A stretch of 64,000 nucleotides of DNA, taken from the NCBI GenBank assembly GCA_922989275.2, contig OV277871.1, forward strand, positions 5,766,001 through 5,830,000, written 5' to 3'. Positions 36,701 to 43,373 of this stretch are shown one piece after another. Below the pieces are notes generated by a model, which saw only the letters and a list, made by a program, of their open reading frames with translations, did not search any database and was not told the origin of the DNA. Numbering within the stretch: position 1 is the stretch's first letter; the number at the start of each line of letters is the position of its first letter. Source of the DNA: Gari tellinella (Eukaryota; Mollusca; Bivalvia; Cardiida; Psammobiidae). The position numbers were made by a program, and so were the translations under genes.

Positions 36701-37566
36701 GCATATATTGGAAATGTTCGATAATGATATGATTTATTTCATTATATTTTTCATAAATAGTCCACATTGTTTCATACATTTATGTGTACAGTATACATGT
36801 ATATACATATGTGTGGTCCATACATGTACGTATGTATATGCAATGTGGTTTATGTGTATATTGATGTTTCAGAAAAGTCGATCATCCATTAAATGCCTTA
36901 ATTTAATGCAACTCAAGTCCAACGTTTCTTGACTTTTACATTCGTGCATTTGATACATTGTAAATTCGTTTCGGCCATAGTGAAGAAACAAATAGGCAAA
37001 TACGTATGCGGTTCCATTTTATTTTAGTTTCGAAGTTACGAAACGCAAAAATGACCGTATTGTGATATTCATGTGATATATATTGTAATTGAGTGTGTAA
37101 TTATGAGGAACTGTAATGTATAAGCCATCAAAGAATGTTTGTCAGTCGTTCATACTACTAAAATTACGTAAGAATCTTCTTGTTCGTAGCGGTTAGCCTA
37201 GTAATACATGTTAGTAAGACATGCTAGTAAGACATGGGTCGCACGTTCAATCCTCGGGTCGAAATATTAACAACAGAGAGCTCATCCGACATATTTAATT
37301 GGTGTAAAGTGACAATATCATGTATCTAGAAACAAATTAATTTATTCCATGTAAAAGCATCAAGCGAATGTATGTATCTGCTTTATTGGGAAAGACATCA
37401 ATGCATTTAACTTATCAAATTACTTAAAATGGAAAATAAACCATATGATATAAATACAATGTAGCATTATCTGGGTATACATGTAACTCTAATTATATTA
37501 CTGTAGATAGACCATACATGTTCAAATCTTACCTTGTACGTTTTCAAGTTGTTTAATATCTTCCAT
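18705..37566 (-). CDS. Paired-like homeobox gene, five coding exons (191-residue product)
   Basis: Five minus-strand exons join without any phase conflict: 37533-37566, 34033-34099, 24737-24860, 22326-22401 and 18705-18979 (576 bp, 191 residues plus stop). The homeodomain occupies about residues 30-89. Helix 3 reads [12 protein letters not shown] with Gln at homeodomain position 50, the mark of paired-like (PRD, Q50) transcription factors, which bind TAAT-type DNA sites in the nucleus. There is no paired domain. The N-terminal arm is KRPRHRTTFT. APYPDV and ESRIQ in helices 2-3 recall Repo-type homeodomains, but I do not claim orthology. The intron between homeodomain residues 46 and 47 is a widely conserved position in this class. 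The protein is short, with about 100 residues after the homeodomain. Introns total about 18 kb and are full of transposons. No promoter could be identified, and untranslated exons may be missed. Confidence 0.88.
18995..19195. repeat. Interspersed repeat, second copy
   Basis: An (ATT)n run leads to ACCAGATTTATATAGCACTC, GGGGTTGTGCGTTCAAAAGC and later AAGACAGTCCCCAAAACGGC, matching the 16597 copy. It starts about 15 bp upstream of the exon 5 acceptor, so the ATT-rich end (TAATAATAAT on the coding strand) directly precedes the polypyrimidine tract. Confidence 0.7.
19459..19650. mobile_element. Family A MITE, left end truncated
   Basis: The copy starts directly at GCAGTGCAAACAGTTTGG, with no left terminal repeat. 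It then runs through a perfect core (CCGGGTAACCCGG centre) to a normal right end, CAGATTCTCCACTGTA. It lies in intron 4 of the homeobox gene. Confidence 0.8.
19975..20137. mobile_element. Family B MITE, partial
   Basis: The core at 19975-20041 is perfectly paired: AGTTTGGATCCAGATCAGAC opposite GTCTGATCTGGATCCAAACT around CCGCGTAACGCGG. The family B flank GACACTCGTCTTAAAG and a GCAGACGATAATTTCAAGCA block follow. The CCCTTTC-type terminal repeats are not clear. Confidence 0.65.
20181..20450. mobile_element. Family B MITE, diverged
   Basis: The left end TTAGACCCTTTCACCGC and the right end GTCGTGAAGGGGTCAA are inverted repeats of the family B type with mutated TTAA ends. The core at about 20300-20350 is decayed (GTCCTGATAAGATGTGAC opposite GTTTGATTAGGAACC). 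AAGCAGACGGCAATTG is present. Confidence 0.6.
20447..20641. mobile_element. Family B MITE, diverged, abutting its neighbours
   Basis: The left end TCAACCCCTTCACAG and the right end GACAGTGAAGGGATTAA share their 4-bp ends with the elements on either side. The core at about 20480-20550 (GATCCAGATCAGACTAAAGC and GGAATCTGAACTGTTTG) is badly eroded. Confidence 0.55.
20638..20890. mobile_element. Family E MITE
   Basis: The left end TTAACCCTTTACCCCATTGC and the right end ATCTATAGAGTGAAGGGATTA match family E. The second palindrome is at about 20690-20760 (TTTAAGTAGGTTGAAAGTAA, AGCAGAATGCACC opposite TTTCTGCTTTATCTTCCGCC). It is followed by CATCTGCTACAA and ATTTTCTTCAGTGGATGAA, as in other E copies. 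Confidence 0.65.
21195..21563. mobile_element. Family C MITE
   Basis: The left end ATGCTACCTCTCTACAACATC and the right end GTTGTAGGGAGGGGGCACTGTA are inverted. Inside lie AGTGGGAGACAAAG and GGGGAGGGAAACTGGCTTA. The core at about 21303-21362 is ATGAATCCAGATCAGACGCC opposite GGCGTCTGAACTGGATTCAA. A CAGACGACAATTTTAG block is shared with family B. Confidence 0.7.
21681..21875. repeat. Two family B-type palindromic cores
   Basis: The first core (about 21681-21750) pairs AACAGTTTGGATCTAGATCA with TGATCTGGATCTAAACTGTT around GACGCCGATTTTCGCGGCGTC. The second (about 21815-21872) retains GCAAACAGTTTGGATCC and CAGGATCTAAATGTTTTGAC but has lost its centre. Neither set of termini could be delimited. Confidence 0.6.
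22326..22401 (-). CDS. Homeobox gene, exon 4 (third helix of the homeodomain)
   Basis: After a pyrimidine-rich tract the acceptor AATTGAAG precedes ATTTGGTTCCAAAATCG, which encodes [12 protein letters not shown] (homeodomain residues 47-58). The donor GGGTAAGTTT follows a split Gly codon. Helix 3 makes the base-specific contacts; Gln50 and Asn51 are present. The exon is only 76 bp, and a family A MITE begins 93 bp upstream of it within the intron. Confidence 0.92.
22494..22734. mobile_element. Family A MITE in homeobox intron 3
   Basis: The termini are TACAGTGGAGAATACGTTAT and ACGTTTTCTCCATTGTA. The core at about 22604-22671 pairs AGTTTTGAGCCTGATCAGAC with GTCTGATCAGGCTCCAAACT around CCGGGTTACCCGG. 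Confidence 0.85.
22735..24210. other. Intron sequence, nothing coding recognised
   Basis: AT-rich intron 3 sequence of the homeobox gene. The stretch AAAGTGGGTGTGGTAAATTT (about 23553) resembles AAGTGGGTGGGGTAAATTTT at about 63195 in the nested TTAA element, so a related decayed repeat may be present. An 11-base G run lies near 23760. Confidence 0.4.
24211..24433. repeat. Tandem duplication of about 110 bp
   Basis: ATATAAGATATATGATTCAACC...GAAGTGTGCAAAATTGGTATG occurs twice head to tail, with only scattered differences (the second copy has extra CATGTA units). A family A MITE begins right at its end (24434). Confidence 0.8.
24434..24677. mobile_element. Family A MITE in homeobox intron 3
   Basis: The termini are TACAGTGGAGAAAACGTCAT and TACTGTTTATCCACTGTA. 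The core at about 24548-24613 pairs GTAGCCTGATCAGACGCCGG with CCGGCGTCTGATCTGGCTCA. It lies 60 bp downstream of the exon 3 donor. Confidence 0.8.
24737..24860 (-). CDS. Homeobox gene, exon 3 (homeodomain residues 6-46)
   Basis: The acceptor TAATTTTCTCCAG precedes the exon. Its first base completes Arg5 of the homeodomain, and 41 codons follow to Gln46, then the donor GTACTT. It encodes helices 1 and 2 and the start of helix 3: [39 protein letters not shown]. The donor falls exactly between homeodomain residues 46 and 47, a classical intron site. Confidence 0.93.
25063..25312. mobile_element. Family A MITE in homeobox intron 2
   Basis: The termini are TACAGTGGAGAATCTGTTAT and ACAGATTCTCCACTGTA. 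The core at about 25182-25250 pairs GTTTTGAGCCTGATCAGACG with CGTCTGATCTGGCTCCAAAC. The sequence is very close to the copies at 7592, 46958 and 48529, suggesting one recently amplified subfamily. Confidence 0.85.
25313..27815. other. Intron sequence, nothing coding recognised
   Basis: AT-rich intron 2 DNA of the homeobox gene. It includes a locally GC-richer patch at about 26200-26300 and 26510-26610 (GCAGCGCCGCGAATTC; CCGGAACCGCTTTTTGCG) that resembles no recognised feature. Confidence 0.4.
27816..27960. mobile_element. Family B-type element, partial
   Basis: The core at about 27829-27894 pairs AGTTTTGATCCTGAACAGAC with GTCTGTTCACTATTCAAACT around GCGTATCGC; the centre arms have changed together (GAACAGAC / GTCTGTTC). 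The right end GGCAGTGAAATGGTTAAAA is a worn family B terminus. Confidence 0.55.
28196..28465 (+). pseudogene. C-terminal remnant of a reverse-transcriptase-encoding retroelement
   Basis: An 89-codon plus-strand frame ends at TAG 28463-28465. It contains [20 protein letters not shown], then a [17 protein letters not shown] block and [11 protein letters not shown]. This pattern matches, from memory, the last residues of large reverse-transcriptase proteins common in invertebrate genomes. Upstream domains are absent, so it is a 5'-truncated copy. Its presumed 3' untranslated region continues to about 28598 and seems to resume after 33278, beyond the inserted long-inverted-repeat element. Confidence 0.55.
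28604..29515 (+). repeat. Left arm of the long inverted repeat
   Basis: It aligns by eye, in reverse complement, with about 32345-33273. The inner limit is placed where ACACCAAGAACGTGGAAATA (left) still matches the reverse complement of the right arm, ACACCAAGCACGTGGAATTA. Confidence 0.75.
29732..30469 (-). pseudogene. LINE reverse transcriptase, catalytic FADD and thumb
   Basis: Immediately after the stop at 30470-30472 the same frame continues [15 protein letters not shown] (catalytic FADD). It then runs through [16 protein letters not shown] and [17 protein letters not shown] to the [18 protein letters not shown] and QRRAARWV motifs, and ends at a stop at 29732. It is separated from the palm motifs upstream only by that premature TAA. 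Confidence 0.8.
30470..30784 (-). pseudogene. LINE reverse transcriptase, palm motifs, ended by a premature stop
   Basis: It contains [20 protein letters not shown] (first catalytic Asp) and [20 protein letters not shown], then LLDHVKSS and TAA. In related LINEs this position continues directly into the FADD motif, so the TAA is a disabling mutation. Confidence 0.85.
31785..31860. repeat. Interspersed repeat, short third copy
   Basis: (ATT)n is followed by ATGATTTATATAGCACTTTT, CACACAGGAGTTGTGCGTTC and AAACGCGCTTTAGG. These match the left part of the copies at 16597 and 18995. Confidence 0.65.
32345..33273 (-). repeat. Right arm of the long inverted repeat
   Basis: Inverted partner of 28604-29515; see the parent element. 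The terminus is TGCCATACCAGTGTG, followed directly by ACAGA. Confidence 0.75.
33279..33660. other. Probable 3' region of the retroelement interrupted at 28598
   Basis: The sequence resumes with ACTAGTCGCTTGAGTACAAT and contains GTGCCCCTAAACCCAGGTTT, an AT-only palindrome at about 33549-33583 (AATAATTAATTAATTTATAATTAATTATT) and GCTACTGACCGTACCAAGG. I infer it belonged to the same retroelement as the frame at 28196-28465. The evidence is the flush ACAGA duplication and general resemblance only. Confidence 0.35.
33686..33719. repeat. (TG)n microsatellite
   Basis: About 17 uninterrupted TG units, followed by more TG-rich sequence. It lies in intron 1 or 2 territory of the homeobox gene, just upstream (plus strand) of exon 2. 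Confidence 0.95.
34033..34099 (-). CDS. Homeobox gene, exon 2 (N-terminal arm of the homeodomain)
   Basis: The acceptor AATCATTTCAG precedes the exon, and its first two bases complete an Asp codon begun in exon 1. It encodes [17 protein letters not shown] followed by RPRH and the first two bases of Arg5 of the homeodomain, then a consensus donor, GTAAGATT. The basic RPRHR is the flexible arm that enters the DNA minor groove. It is only 67 bp and was found by matching phase and splice signals to exon 3. Confidence 0.88.
34363..34436 (+). other. tRNA-like sequence (possible SINE head or tRNA pseudogene)
   Basis: TAGCGCAGTCAGTAGAG resembles an internal A box and GGTTCGAGACCC a B box, at normal tRNA spacing. 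The acceptor and anticodon stems do not pair well, so a functional tRNA is unlikely. No poly(A) or SINE tail was delimited downstream. Confidence 0.4.
34440..35495. other. No gene recognised
   Basis: Very AT-rich sequence, with TACATGTACATGTA clusters near 34565-34630. The 113-codon plus-strand frame at 34944-35285 is Phe/Lys/Leu-rich with no motif, and I consider it chance. Confidence 0.4.
35496..35640. mobile_element. Family A MITE, right side truncated
   Basis: The worn left end TACTGTAGGAAGACGTTATT leads to AATAAACGCATCGCTGC. The well-paired core at about 35562-35627 is CAATTTGGAACCAGATCAGA opposite TCTGATCAGGTTCCAAATTG. The copy stops after CCACTCAGATAATAA. The arm changes (GGAACC / GGTTCC, CAATTTG / CAAATTG) are mutually complementary. 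Confidence 0.7.
35789..36039. mobile_element. Family A MITE, full length
   Basis: The termini are TACAGTGGAGAAGACGTTAT and AACGTTTTCTCCACTGTA. The core at about 35909-35973 has GGAGCCTGATCAGACGCCGG opposite CCCGTCGTCTGATCTGGCTA with some mismatches. A short extra right-end fragment (GCGTTTATTTGGAAAGAATA, about 36043) follows directly. Confidence 0.8.
36075..37532. other. Homeobox intron 1 sequence, nothing coding recognised
   Basis: AT-rich intron with TACATGTA-type clusters near 36650-36830. Remnants of family A (GTTTGCGTTTAATTTCG at about 36073) are present. Confidence 0.4.
37533..37566 (-). CDS. Homeobox gene, exon 1 (start codon)
   Basis: ATG at 37566 opens [11 protein letters not shown], then one base of the next codon, followed by a strong donor, GTAAGATT. 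The phase (one base carried) matches exon 2 exactly and gives Asp12. Upstream of the ATG the minus strand has no other in-frame ATG that I can attach. Because the exon is short, this start is an inference from splice signals and phase; an alternative upstream first exon is possible. Confidence 0.72.
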
Positions 37567-37990
37567 TGTATGTTGTTAATTGATAATTACTTTAAACTTC
37601 TGTGCTTCCAAATAACCTTGTATTCTGTTATCGTCTAACCACAGGCTGTCTGTACGACAACGATTTTGTAATAATTCTATTAGCTCATTCATTACACTTT
37701 ACCCTCCACAGTGTCACTCTAGCCTGGCAGGCACGGAACTACTTTCAAGCGTAATAGCCCCGCTGCCTGCATATTTGTCTTATTTATTTTGTCCCAGCAT
37801 CCCCAATAATCATACAATTAATAACAATCAAACAAGGCTGTGATATTTGTAGCAGAACGGAGGCCCGGTCAGGGAGAGAGAACGAGGCAGTAGGGGAAAC
37901 GTTTTTTCTTTTAAGCTTAAACGAAATTAAATGCAAAACCAAATGCAGTTTGAATAAAATGTACAAAATGTTTACATATATTAGAAATTG
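37567..37990. other. Region 5' of the homeobox start codon
   Basis: This would contain the 5' untranslated region and possibly the promoter. No convincing TATA box or initiator could be assigned. Confidence 0.3.
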
Positions 37991-38080
37991 CAATGTGTGT
38001 CTGAGTTGTGAACAGTTTAAAAAATGATAAGGCGCCGAATTACTTCGCGACTGATCTGTGTTCAAACTGTTTGCTATGGT
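37991..38080. repeat. Decayed shared-core remnant
   Basis: GTTGTGAACAGTTTAAAAAATG is on the left and CTGATCTGTGTTCAAACTGTTTG on the right; the centre GGCGCCGAATTACTTCGCGAC is partly paired. Confidence 0.45.
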
Positions 38081-38182
38081 TAAACGATTCTGGAGTTCAA
38101 ACTTTCTTGTTTGGGATAAAATAGCCTTTTTTCAAATAATTCCATCTATGACAGTTCCTCAAACAAAGACTGGTTTGTGATG

Positions 38183-38373
38183 TTAACCCTTTCCCCCATA
38201 GAAACACCTTTTAGCGCATTTAAGAAAGTAGTTCAAAACATGTACCAACAGAAATATATTCTATCTCCAACCGGATAGTAGCTTAAAGCAGGCTGAAAGT
38301 AAAGCAGAATGCGCCTGCATTAAATGGTTCCTTGTCTTCAAAACTAAATATAGGTTATTGGGTAAAGGGTTAA
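38183..38373. mobile_element. Family E MITE, right arm of palindrome lost
   Basis: The ends TTAACCCTTTCCCCCATAG and GGGTAAAGGGTTAA are inverted. Only the left arm of the palindrome remains (AGCTTAAAGCAGGCTGAAAG, then GCAGAATGCGCC). Confidence 0.6.
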
Positions 38374-39278
38374 AAGACGCTTGTTAGCTGAATCTACTGA
38401 CCCCTAATAACACGTATAGCATCCTTTAAAATCAGTGTACATGTACCTATGAAGTATACATTTGACCTATGCACACAGGGAGCCTCCTTATCAAGGTAAT
38501 GTATTGTTTGTAATTCTGAATATACGCGTATATTCCAAATGGACTTGTCTTTAATGGAAATTGAAATAAATTGTCGACTTTCAGTTCTGGGAGTGAGTTA
38601 AAGCAATGTGATTTTTAACCAGAAAATGCATGTACTAGTGTTTGCTACTTACATGTACATGTGTATCCTTTATCTCACTTTTTTAACGACCATTTCATCT
38701 TGTACTCTATGGCGTAGTTGTTAAGCTTCTCATATTGTAACAATGCACATTTTAGCGTGCATCTGCTATGATTTGTTTGATGATGTAATTTGTATAAGTC
38801 AGCAAGGGAATATAACGACGTCATGTTCCCCGTGATCGGGTAAAACTATTGACCAACGTTTCATGATATGAATTTAAAGATACAAAACACCTGATTAAAG
38901 ATACTATAAACAAGAATATCTGATCTGTCTACCAACAATCCTCACTTAACCTTATTAATCATCGCCATACTCACCATAATCATTATCATCAGCATCAACA
39001 ACAATTACAAACCCAACATCAGCATAACTGACTATACTGTTACTATTACTATGGCAAATAATTCAACTATACATGTACTACAAATGGTACAATACTACAA
39101 CCAGTATTGCATTTTGTACTATATGAGCCATGCCATGACAAAACCAGCCTTATTGCATCGCAGCATTGTATAGACCAAGTACCGTTGCCATCCAAGGCTC
39201 TGTATCTGAGTTTGGTCTACACTGCTAAATAACATAAATAATATAGCTACATAAAATGCTTAAAATGCATGTGGGTTT

Positions 39279-39349
39279 CAAACAGTGTAGATCAAGACCA
39301 GCCACCGCGTCGAAGACGCGGCGGCTGGCCTTGATCTACACTGATTGCA
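39279..39349. repeat. Palindromic core with a wholly changed but self-consistent stem
   Basis: CAAACAGTGTAGATCAAGAC, CAGCCACCGCGTC, a GAA loop, then GACGCGGCGGCTGG and CCTTGATCTACACTGATTG. The placement and outer CAAACAG ... GATTGC are those of the shared core. The stem differs from the usual GGATCC/GATCAGACGCC sequence at several positions, yet the two arms are complementary along nearly their whole length. Confidence 0.75.
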
Positions 39350-39670
39350 ATGCAATAAGGCAAGTTATCATGACACAGTTCATATAATCATCATCGTCAT
39401 CTACACGACCATGATCACATCATCATCCTTCCATATTTTTATATATCGCACTATCTTTCTAGTGTGATCAAAATAATGGTATTATTGTTTTATCACGATT
39501 AACTGTTTGAAGTTTCCTGAGTCAAAAATTACATTAAATTGGATATTCTTGTAGACGAAAAATTTCAAGCAGACGATAATTTGGCGCGATAAGGGTTAAT
39601 GACTAAATTATTCATTTATTTATTCAGTAGTACAGTGTCGTTCGCCTGGCATTTTCCAGTTTTAGTAACA

Positions 39671-40019
39671 GTAAACAGTGAAGAAGACGTCATTATTTCC
39701 CGTTTGAAAGAAACTAAACGCATTGCAATGAACTGTCAAAACTGACTGGTTTTAACTCCTTCGCTGCCAAGCTTTATCGTCTGCTTTAACGCTCTGACCG
39801 CCAAAATATCGTCTGCATTGATAATGTCGTCTTCAATATTTTTAAAGTTAGCTTTAGGGCTGTTTTGACTGAAGAAATGTCGATACCAGTGTCCAACAGT
39901 TTGGATCTTTAAACTGACAGGCAAGCGATTTGGAGCCTGATCAGACTGAAAAACTGCTTCCAATGGAAATAATTGATTCCACAAAAACGCGTTTATTGGG
40001 GAAAGATTTCCCCGGTGTA
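39671..40019. mobile_element. Family A remnant interrupted by family B-like sequence
   Basis: The left part has the family A start ACAGTGAAGAAGACGTCATT and ATTTCCCGTTTGAAAG. From about 39750 the sequence is family B-like (TTAACTCCTTCGCTGCC, TATCGTCTGCTTTAA). From about 39915 it returns to family A (GGAGCCTGATCAGACTG, CAATGGAAATAATTG, AACGCGTTTATTGGGG) and ends near CCCCGGTGTAA. Probably nested or recombined; boundaries are approximate. Confidence 0.5.
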
Positions 40020-40972
40020 ACTTCCATACAGTCGGTAATATCATTATTTGTCTTTTAAAGGCATTTGTGCTGCAAGAACCGGTGTTACTCCGAGACAGAC
40101 CCGTATCAGACGCCGGGTTACCAACTGTTTGCCCCTCGGTTAGAAATAAATCTTCAGAAATGTTTAGAAGGTGTATTGCCTACATTATATTGCGTCGCTC
40201 TTGCGTTTAATTTAGTTTAGCACTATAGAGCCCAACGTTACAAATATGCAACACAACATTTAATATTAGCCATTGTCTTATAATTTGGTTTAACAGTTTG
40301 TTTCAAAGACTTTGCATACAATGCATCTTTTGTTAATAAATACACCCTTCTTTTGACTTTAGTCAAAACTGGTTGACACTCGCATCGAAATGCTTTAAGT
40401 CATACTACATTAATCTTATTTTGAAACGATCTTGTAAACAACAAAATTGAAGCAGACGACACTGAAACTGTGATCTCACGATTTATTTGGCAGCAAAAAG
40501 AGTTAAACAACTTCTTTAAACAATCTTTCGTTTGAATGATATAAAACTTAGGGACAGTAAAATACATGTACCAAAAATGGCCATCTTATCTGACCTCAGA
40601 GAACAACCAAATGCAATGATGTTCGCTTCAGTAACAGCATGTACAATATTAATTATAAGCCTGTGTCTAAATTGTCAATAAATCTTTGGTTAATTTATTT
40701 TCGACATTATCCTCAGGCCGGCCATAACTACAACCCGCCTATTATTTGTTCGTGATTTCAATTAGCCCTTGCCCCTCCCATTTGACGCTCGACACGTGCC
40801 AGCATTCAGTCACTATGACAACTAAATGTCACATGAAATTAACAAGAGCGGTCACTTAAGCGAGTGCACACTGTTGATTACGCATGATGGGAACAGCCGA
40901 ATGTCAGCAGATTTGACGATTAACCCTTTACTCTAAAGAAGCGCATTAAGCCACCGTAACCTATTCCTCTAT
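40020..40972. other. No gene recognised, scattered MITE fragments
   Basis: It contains a core fragment near 40080-40135 (GTATCAGACGCCGGGTTACC, CAACTGTTTGCC) and a family B-like AAGCAGACGACACTGAAAC block near 40450. There is nothing coding. Confidence 0.4.
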
Positions 40973-41196
40973 TTAACTTTTTCGCTGCAAAATTACTATT
41001 GAGATTTTTATTTAATTGTCGTCTGCTTCAATTTTGTTTTTTGGCAATATCGTTTCAAAGTTAGATTTCAGACAATATAACCTACGTAATTTTAGAACAA
41101 GTGGCAAATAATTTTTATCCTGATACGCGGCTTCTGATCAGGATCAAAACTGTTTGAAAATGCACTTTATGACGTCATTTAGAATGAAAGGGTTAA
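40973..41196. mobile_element. Family B MITE, core partly deleted
   Basis: The left end is TTAACTTTTTCGCTGC, followed by AATTGTCGTCTGCTTCAA and GGCAATATCGTTTCAAAG. The core lacks much of its left arm (ATTTTTATCCTGATACGCGG, then CTTCTGATCAGGATCAAAAC). It continues TATGACGTCATTTAGAATG and ends AAAGGGTTAA. Confidence 0.7.
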
Positions 41197-41230
41197 ACGC
41201 ATTATGGCGCCGTCACTGAATAAGTTAAGC

Positions 41231-41384
41231 TAAGAAATTAACTGAATTTTTTCGGCGTTTAAGAGAAATAGACGACAGAAAATCATCGGCAAAACCCATG
41301 AGCTAGCGATTCATGGTAAATTTGCCGATCATTTTCTGTCGTTTACTTCGCTTAAATGCCGAAAAAAATCAGCTCATTTCTTAT
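41231..41384. repeat. 154-bp hairpin element
   Basis: Arms of about 60 bp: TTTTTTCGGCGTTTAAG, GACGACAGAAAATCATCGGC on the left and GCCGATCATTTTCTGTCGTT, CTTAAATGCCGAAAAAAATC on the right, with the turn near CCATGAGCTAGCGATTCATGG. The ends are TAAGAAATTAACTGA and TCAGCTCATTTCTTA. It belongs to a different family from A-F. Confidence 0.7.
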
Positions 41385-41720
41385 AGTTACATTACATTTG
41401 CTGTAATTTCTAATATTAAATGAACATTGTTTTAGTGTTCTTGTATGATTAATCCATATTACAGGTTAACACGAATAATGTGTACCCTGAAAGGAACAGC
41501 CATAACGGCGTTACTGAAGCAACGCAACAAAATGATTCGATAAGAGAAGATGCATAAGCCGCCTCCTCTGCGGAAAGGCACCCACAAGACTCGCCCCTAG
41601 ACAAATTGCGATAATATAAATTAAACGTAATTTTGTTCAATTGAATTGAATGGGGCGAATGTGTATATTTTAGTTTAAACTGATCTATATTACATCCATT
41701 TAGCCCTATTTACAAGTTAT

Positions 41721-42739
41721 TTCAATGGAGAAGACGTTATTTTTTCCCAATAAACGCGACTATAAAAATTATTTCCGATGCTAACAGTTTGGATCATGGC
41801 AGGCACGGATTTACCGGGGGGGGGGGGGGGGGGGCACAGGGGGCACGTGCCCCCCAGCTGGCCTGAATTTTTTTTGCCAAAACAAAAAAAATAAAAAAAA
41901 ATCTTATATTCATCATTTAGCTGGGTATGAAGGTCGCATTGGCATATGACATTCAGGCACAGATCCACTGGGGGCAAGGGGCACACATCCCTTTGCTGGC
42001 CTGCTTGAACTTATCTGGAGCTGCTTCAATGGCTTGTGTCTCTTATCTCGGGCCATCAAATCCTCAGTATGCCTGGTCTGTATTTGAACCCGACACAGGC
42101 CCGTAGTAACAAGGATGGGGGGGGGGGGGGGGGGGGGGGGCATGGCAGTGTGTCCCCTGTGCCCCCCTCCCCAACCAAAAAATAAAAAATAAAAATTGCC
42201 TGTGCCCCCAAATTGCATATCTTACAGGCCGGTAAATCCAAAATTGCCCCTGTGCCCCCTCAGTATGCCTGGTCTGTGTTTGAACCCGACACAGGCCCGT
42301 AGTAACAAGGATGGGGGCATGACAGTGTGCCCCCCCCCCCCCCCAACCAAAAAATGCCTTTGCTCCCAAATTGCACGTCCTACAGGCCAGTAAATCCAAA
42401 ATTGCCCCTGTGCCCCCTCAAATCCTCAGTATGCCTGGTCTGTGTTTGAACCCGACACAGGCCCGTAGTAACAAGGATGGGGGCATGACAGTGTGCCCCC
42501 CCCCCCCCACACCAAAAAATGCCTGTGCTCCCAAATTGCATATCCTACAGGCCAGTAAATCCAAAATTGCCATTGTGCCCCCTCAGACGCCGGCCTCTTA
42601 CCAGGCTCCAAACTGTTTCCACTCATATTAAAAAAAATAGTCAGAATTGTCAAAAATGTGCATTTTCCTCCATTTTATTGCAATGTGTTTGCGTTTCGTT
42701 TGCGTTTAAACGGTAAAGAATAACGTTTTCTCCACTGTA
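41721..42739. mobile_element. Family A MITE split at its palindrome by a G/C-run tandem repeat
   Basis: The left half (41721-41793) has TTCAATGGAGAAGACGTTAT, TTTCCCAATAAACGCG and CTAACAGTTTGGATC. The right half (about 42584-42739) has CAGACGCCGGCCTCTTACCA, GGCTCCAAACTGTTTCC, CGTTTGCGTTTAAACGG and ACGTTTTCTCCACTGTA. About 790 bp of unrelated repeat lies between, exactly where the palindrome apex should be. Confidence 0.75.
41794..42583. repeat. Tandem repeat of about 165-200 bp with long G and C runs
   Basis: It starts with GGCACGGATTTACC, a G run of more than 15, and GGGGGCACGTGCCCCCCAGC. At least three units then contain CAGTATGCCTGGTCTGT, GAACCCGACACAGGCCCGTA, ACAAGGATGGGGGCATG (one unit with an expanded G run at about 42117-42140), GTGTGCCCC with a C run, and CAGGCCAGTAAATCCAAAATTGCC. 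Proline- and glycine-rich open frames here are artefacts of the homopolymer runs. Confidence 0.8.
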
Positions 42740-43373
42740 GTCAATATTCTCTCTCAAATACAGGCTCTACCTGGGATCGAGCTTGAGGCCGCGAATGGTA
42801 AGAGAGGCGTGCGCTATCCAGACACTGAATGGTTTTGTGGACAGCTGATATCTAATAAAATAATGCAGACACATGAGCATTCTGGATTATATGCATCGTC
42901 AGTTAAGAAACAATTGGCCTCAAACGCATTTGCCTAGCCTCCCTTAAAAGGGACATGGGCAAAAGGTGTAAACTCTGATCAGTGTCAACACTGTTTGCTG
43001 ATAGGAATTTCAATATAAAACAAAACGAAATTGAAAATTTAGACCACACACCCCTTAGGTAAAAATTGGACTAATCCAATATACGACACGGAAGCATCCA
43101 CTTGGCATTAATGGATTAAGAAAAGTTTCCAAACAGTGTGGAGAATTATGTGGCGTCTACTCAGACTCCAAAGTGTTTATAATTCTAAATTCTTGCAGGA
43201 GATTTCTTCCTGAACAATGATACTTTTTAAACCAATACGACAACAACGGTGTTAAAAGCATGTTTTTGCTTTAAGAAGCAAAGGTAAAGCATAAGTGCGT
43301 TTACTTGAAAAGAATAACGTCTTCTCCATTAAAGTAAGATAATTCCATTTTGAAATGGATTTTGTTCACTGAC
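42740..43373. other. No gene recognised, two decayed MITE remnants
   Basis: Weak core traces lie near 42970-43003 (TCTGATCAGTGTCAACACTG) and 43125-43180 (TTCCAAACAGTGTGGAG, ACTCAGACTCCAAAGTGTTT). The latter is followed by a family A right end at about 43290-43330 (GAAAAGAATAACGTCTTCTC). Confidence 0.4.

Noticed and set aside
37180..37265. Possible tRNA-like sequence (TAGCGGTTAGCC ... ACGTTCAATCC)
   Set aside because: An internal duplication (AGTAAGACATG) disrupts any tRNA fold, and the B box is weak.
41717..42653. Proline- and glycine-rich frames on both strands
   Set aside because: They result from long G and C runs in a tandem repeat. Homopolymer length is also unreliable.
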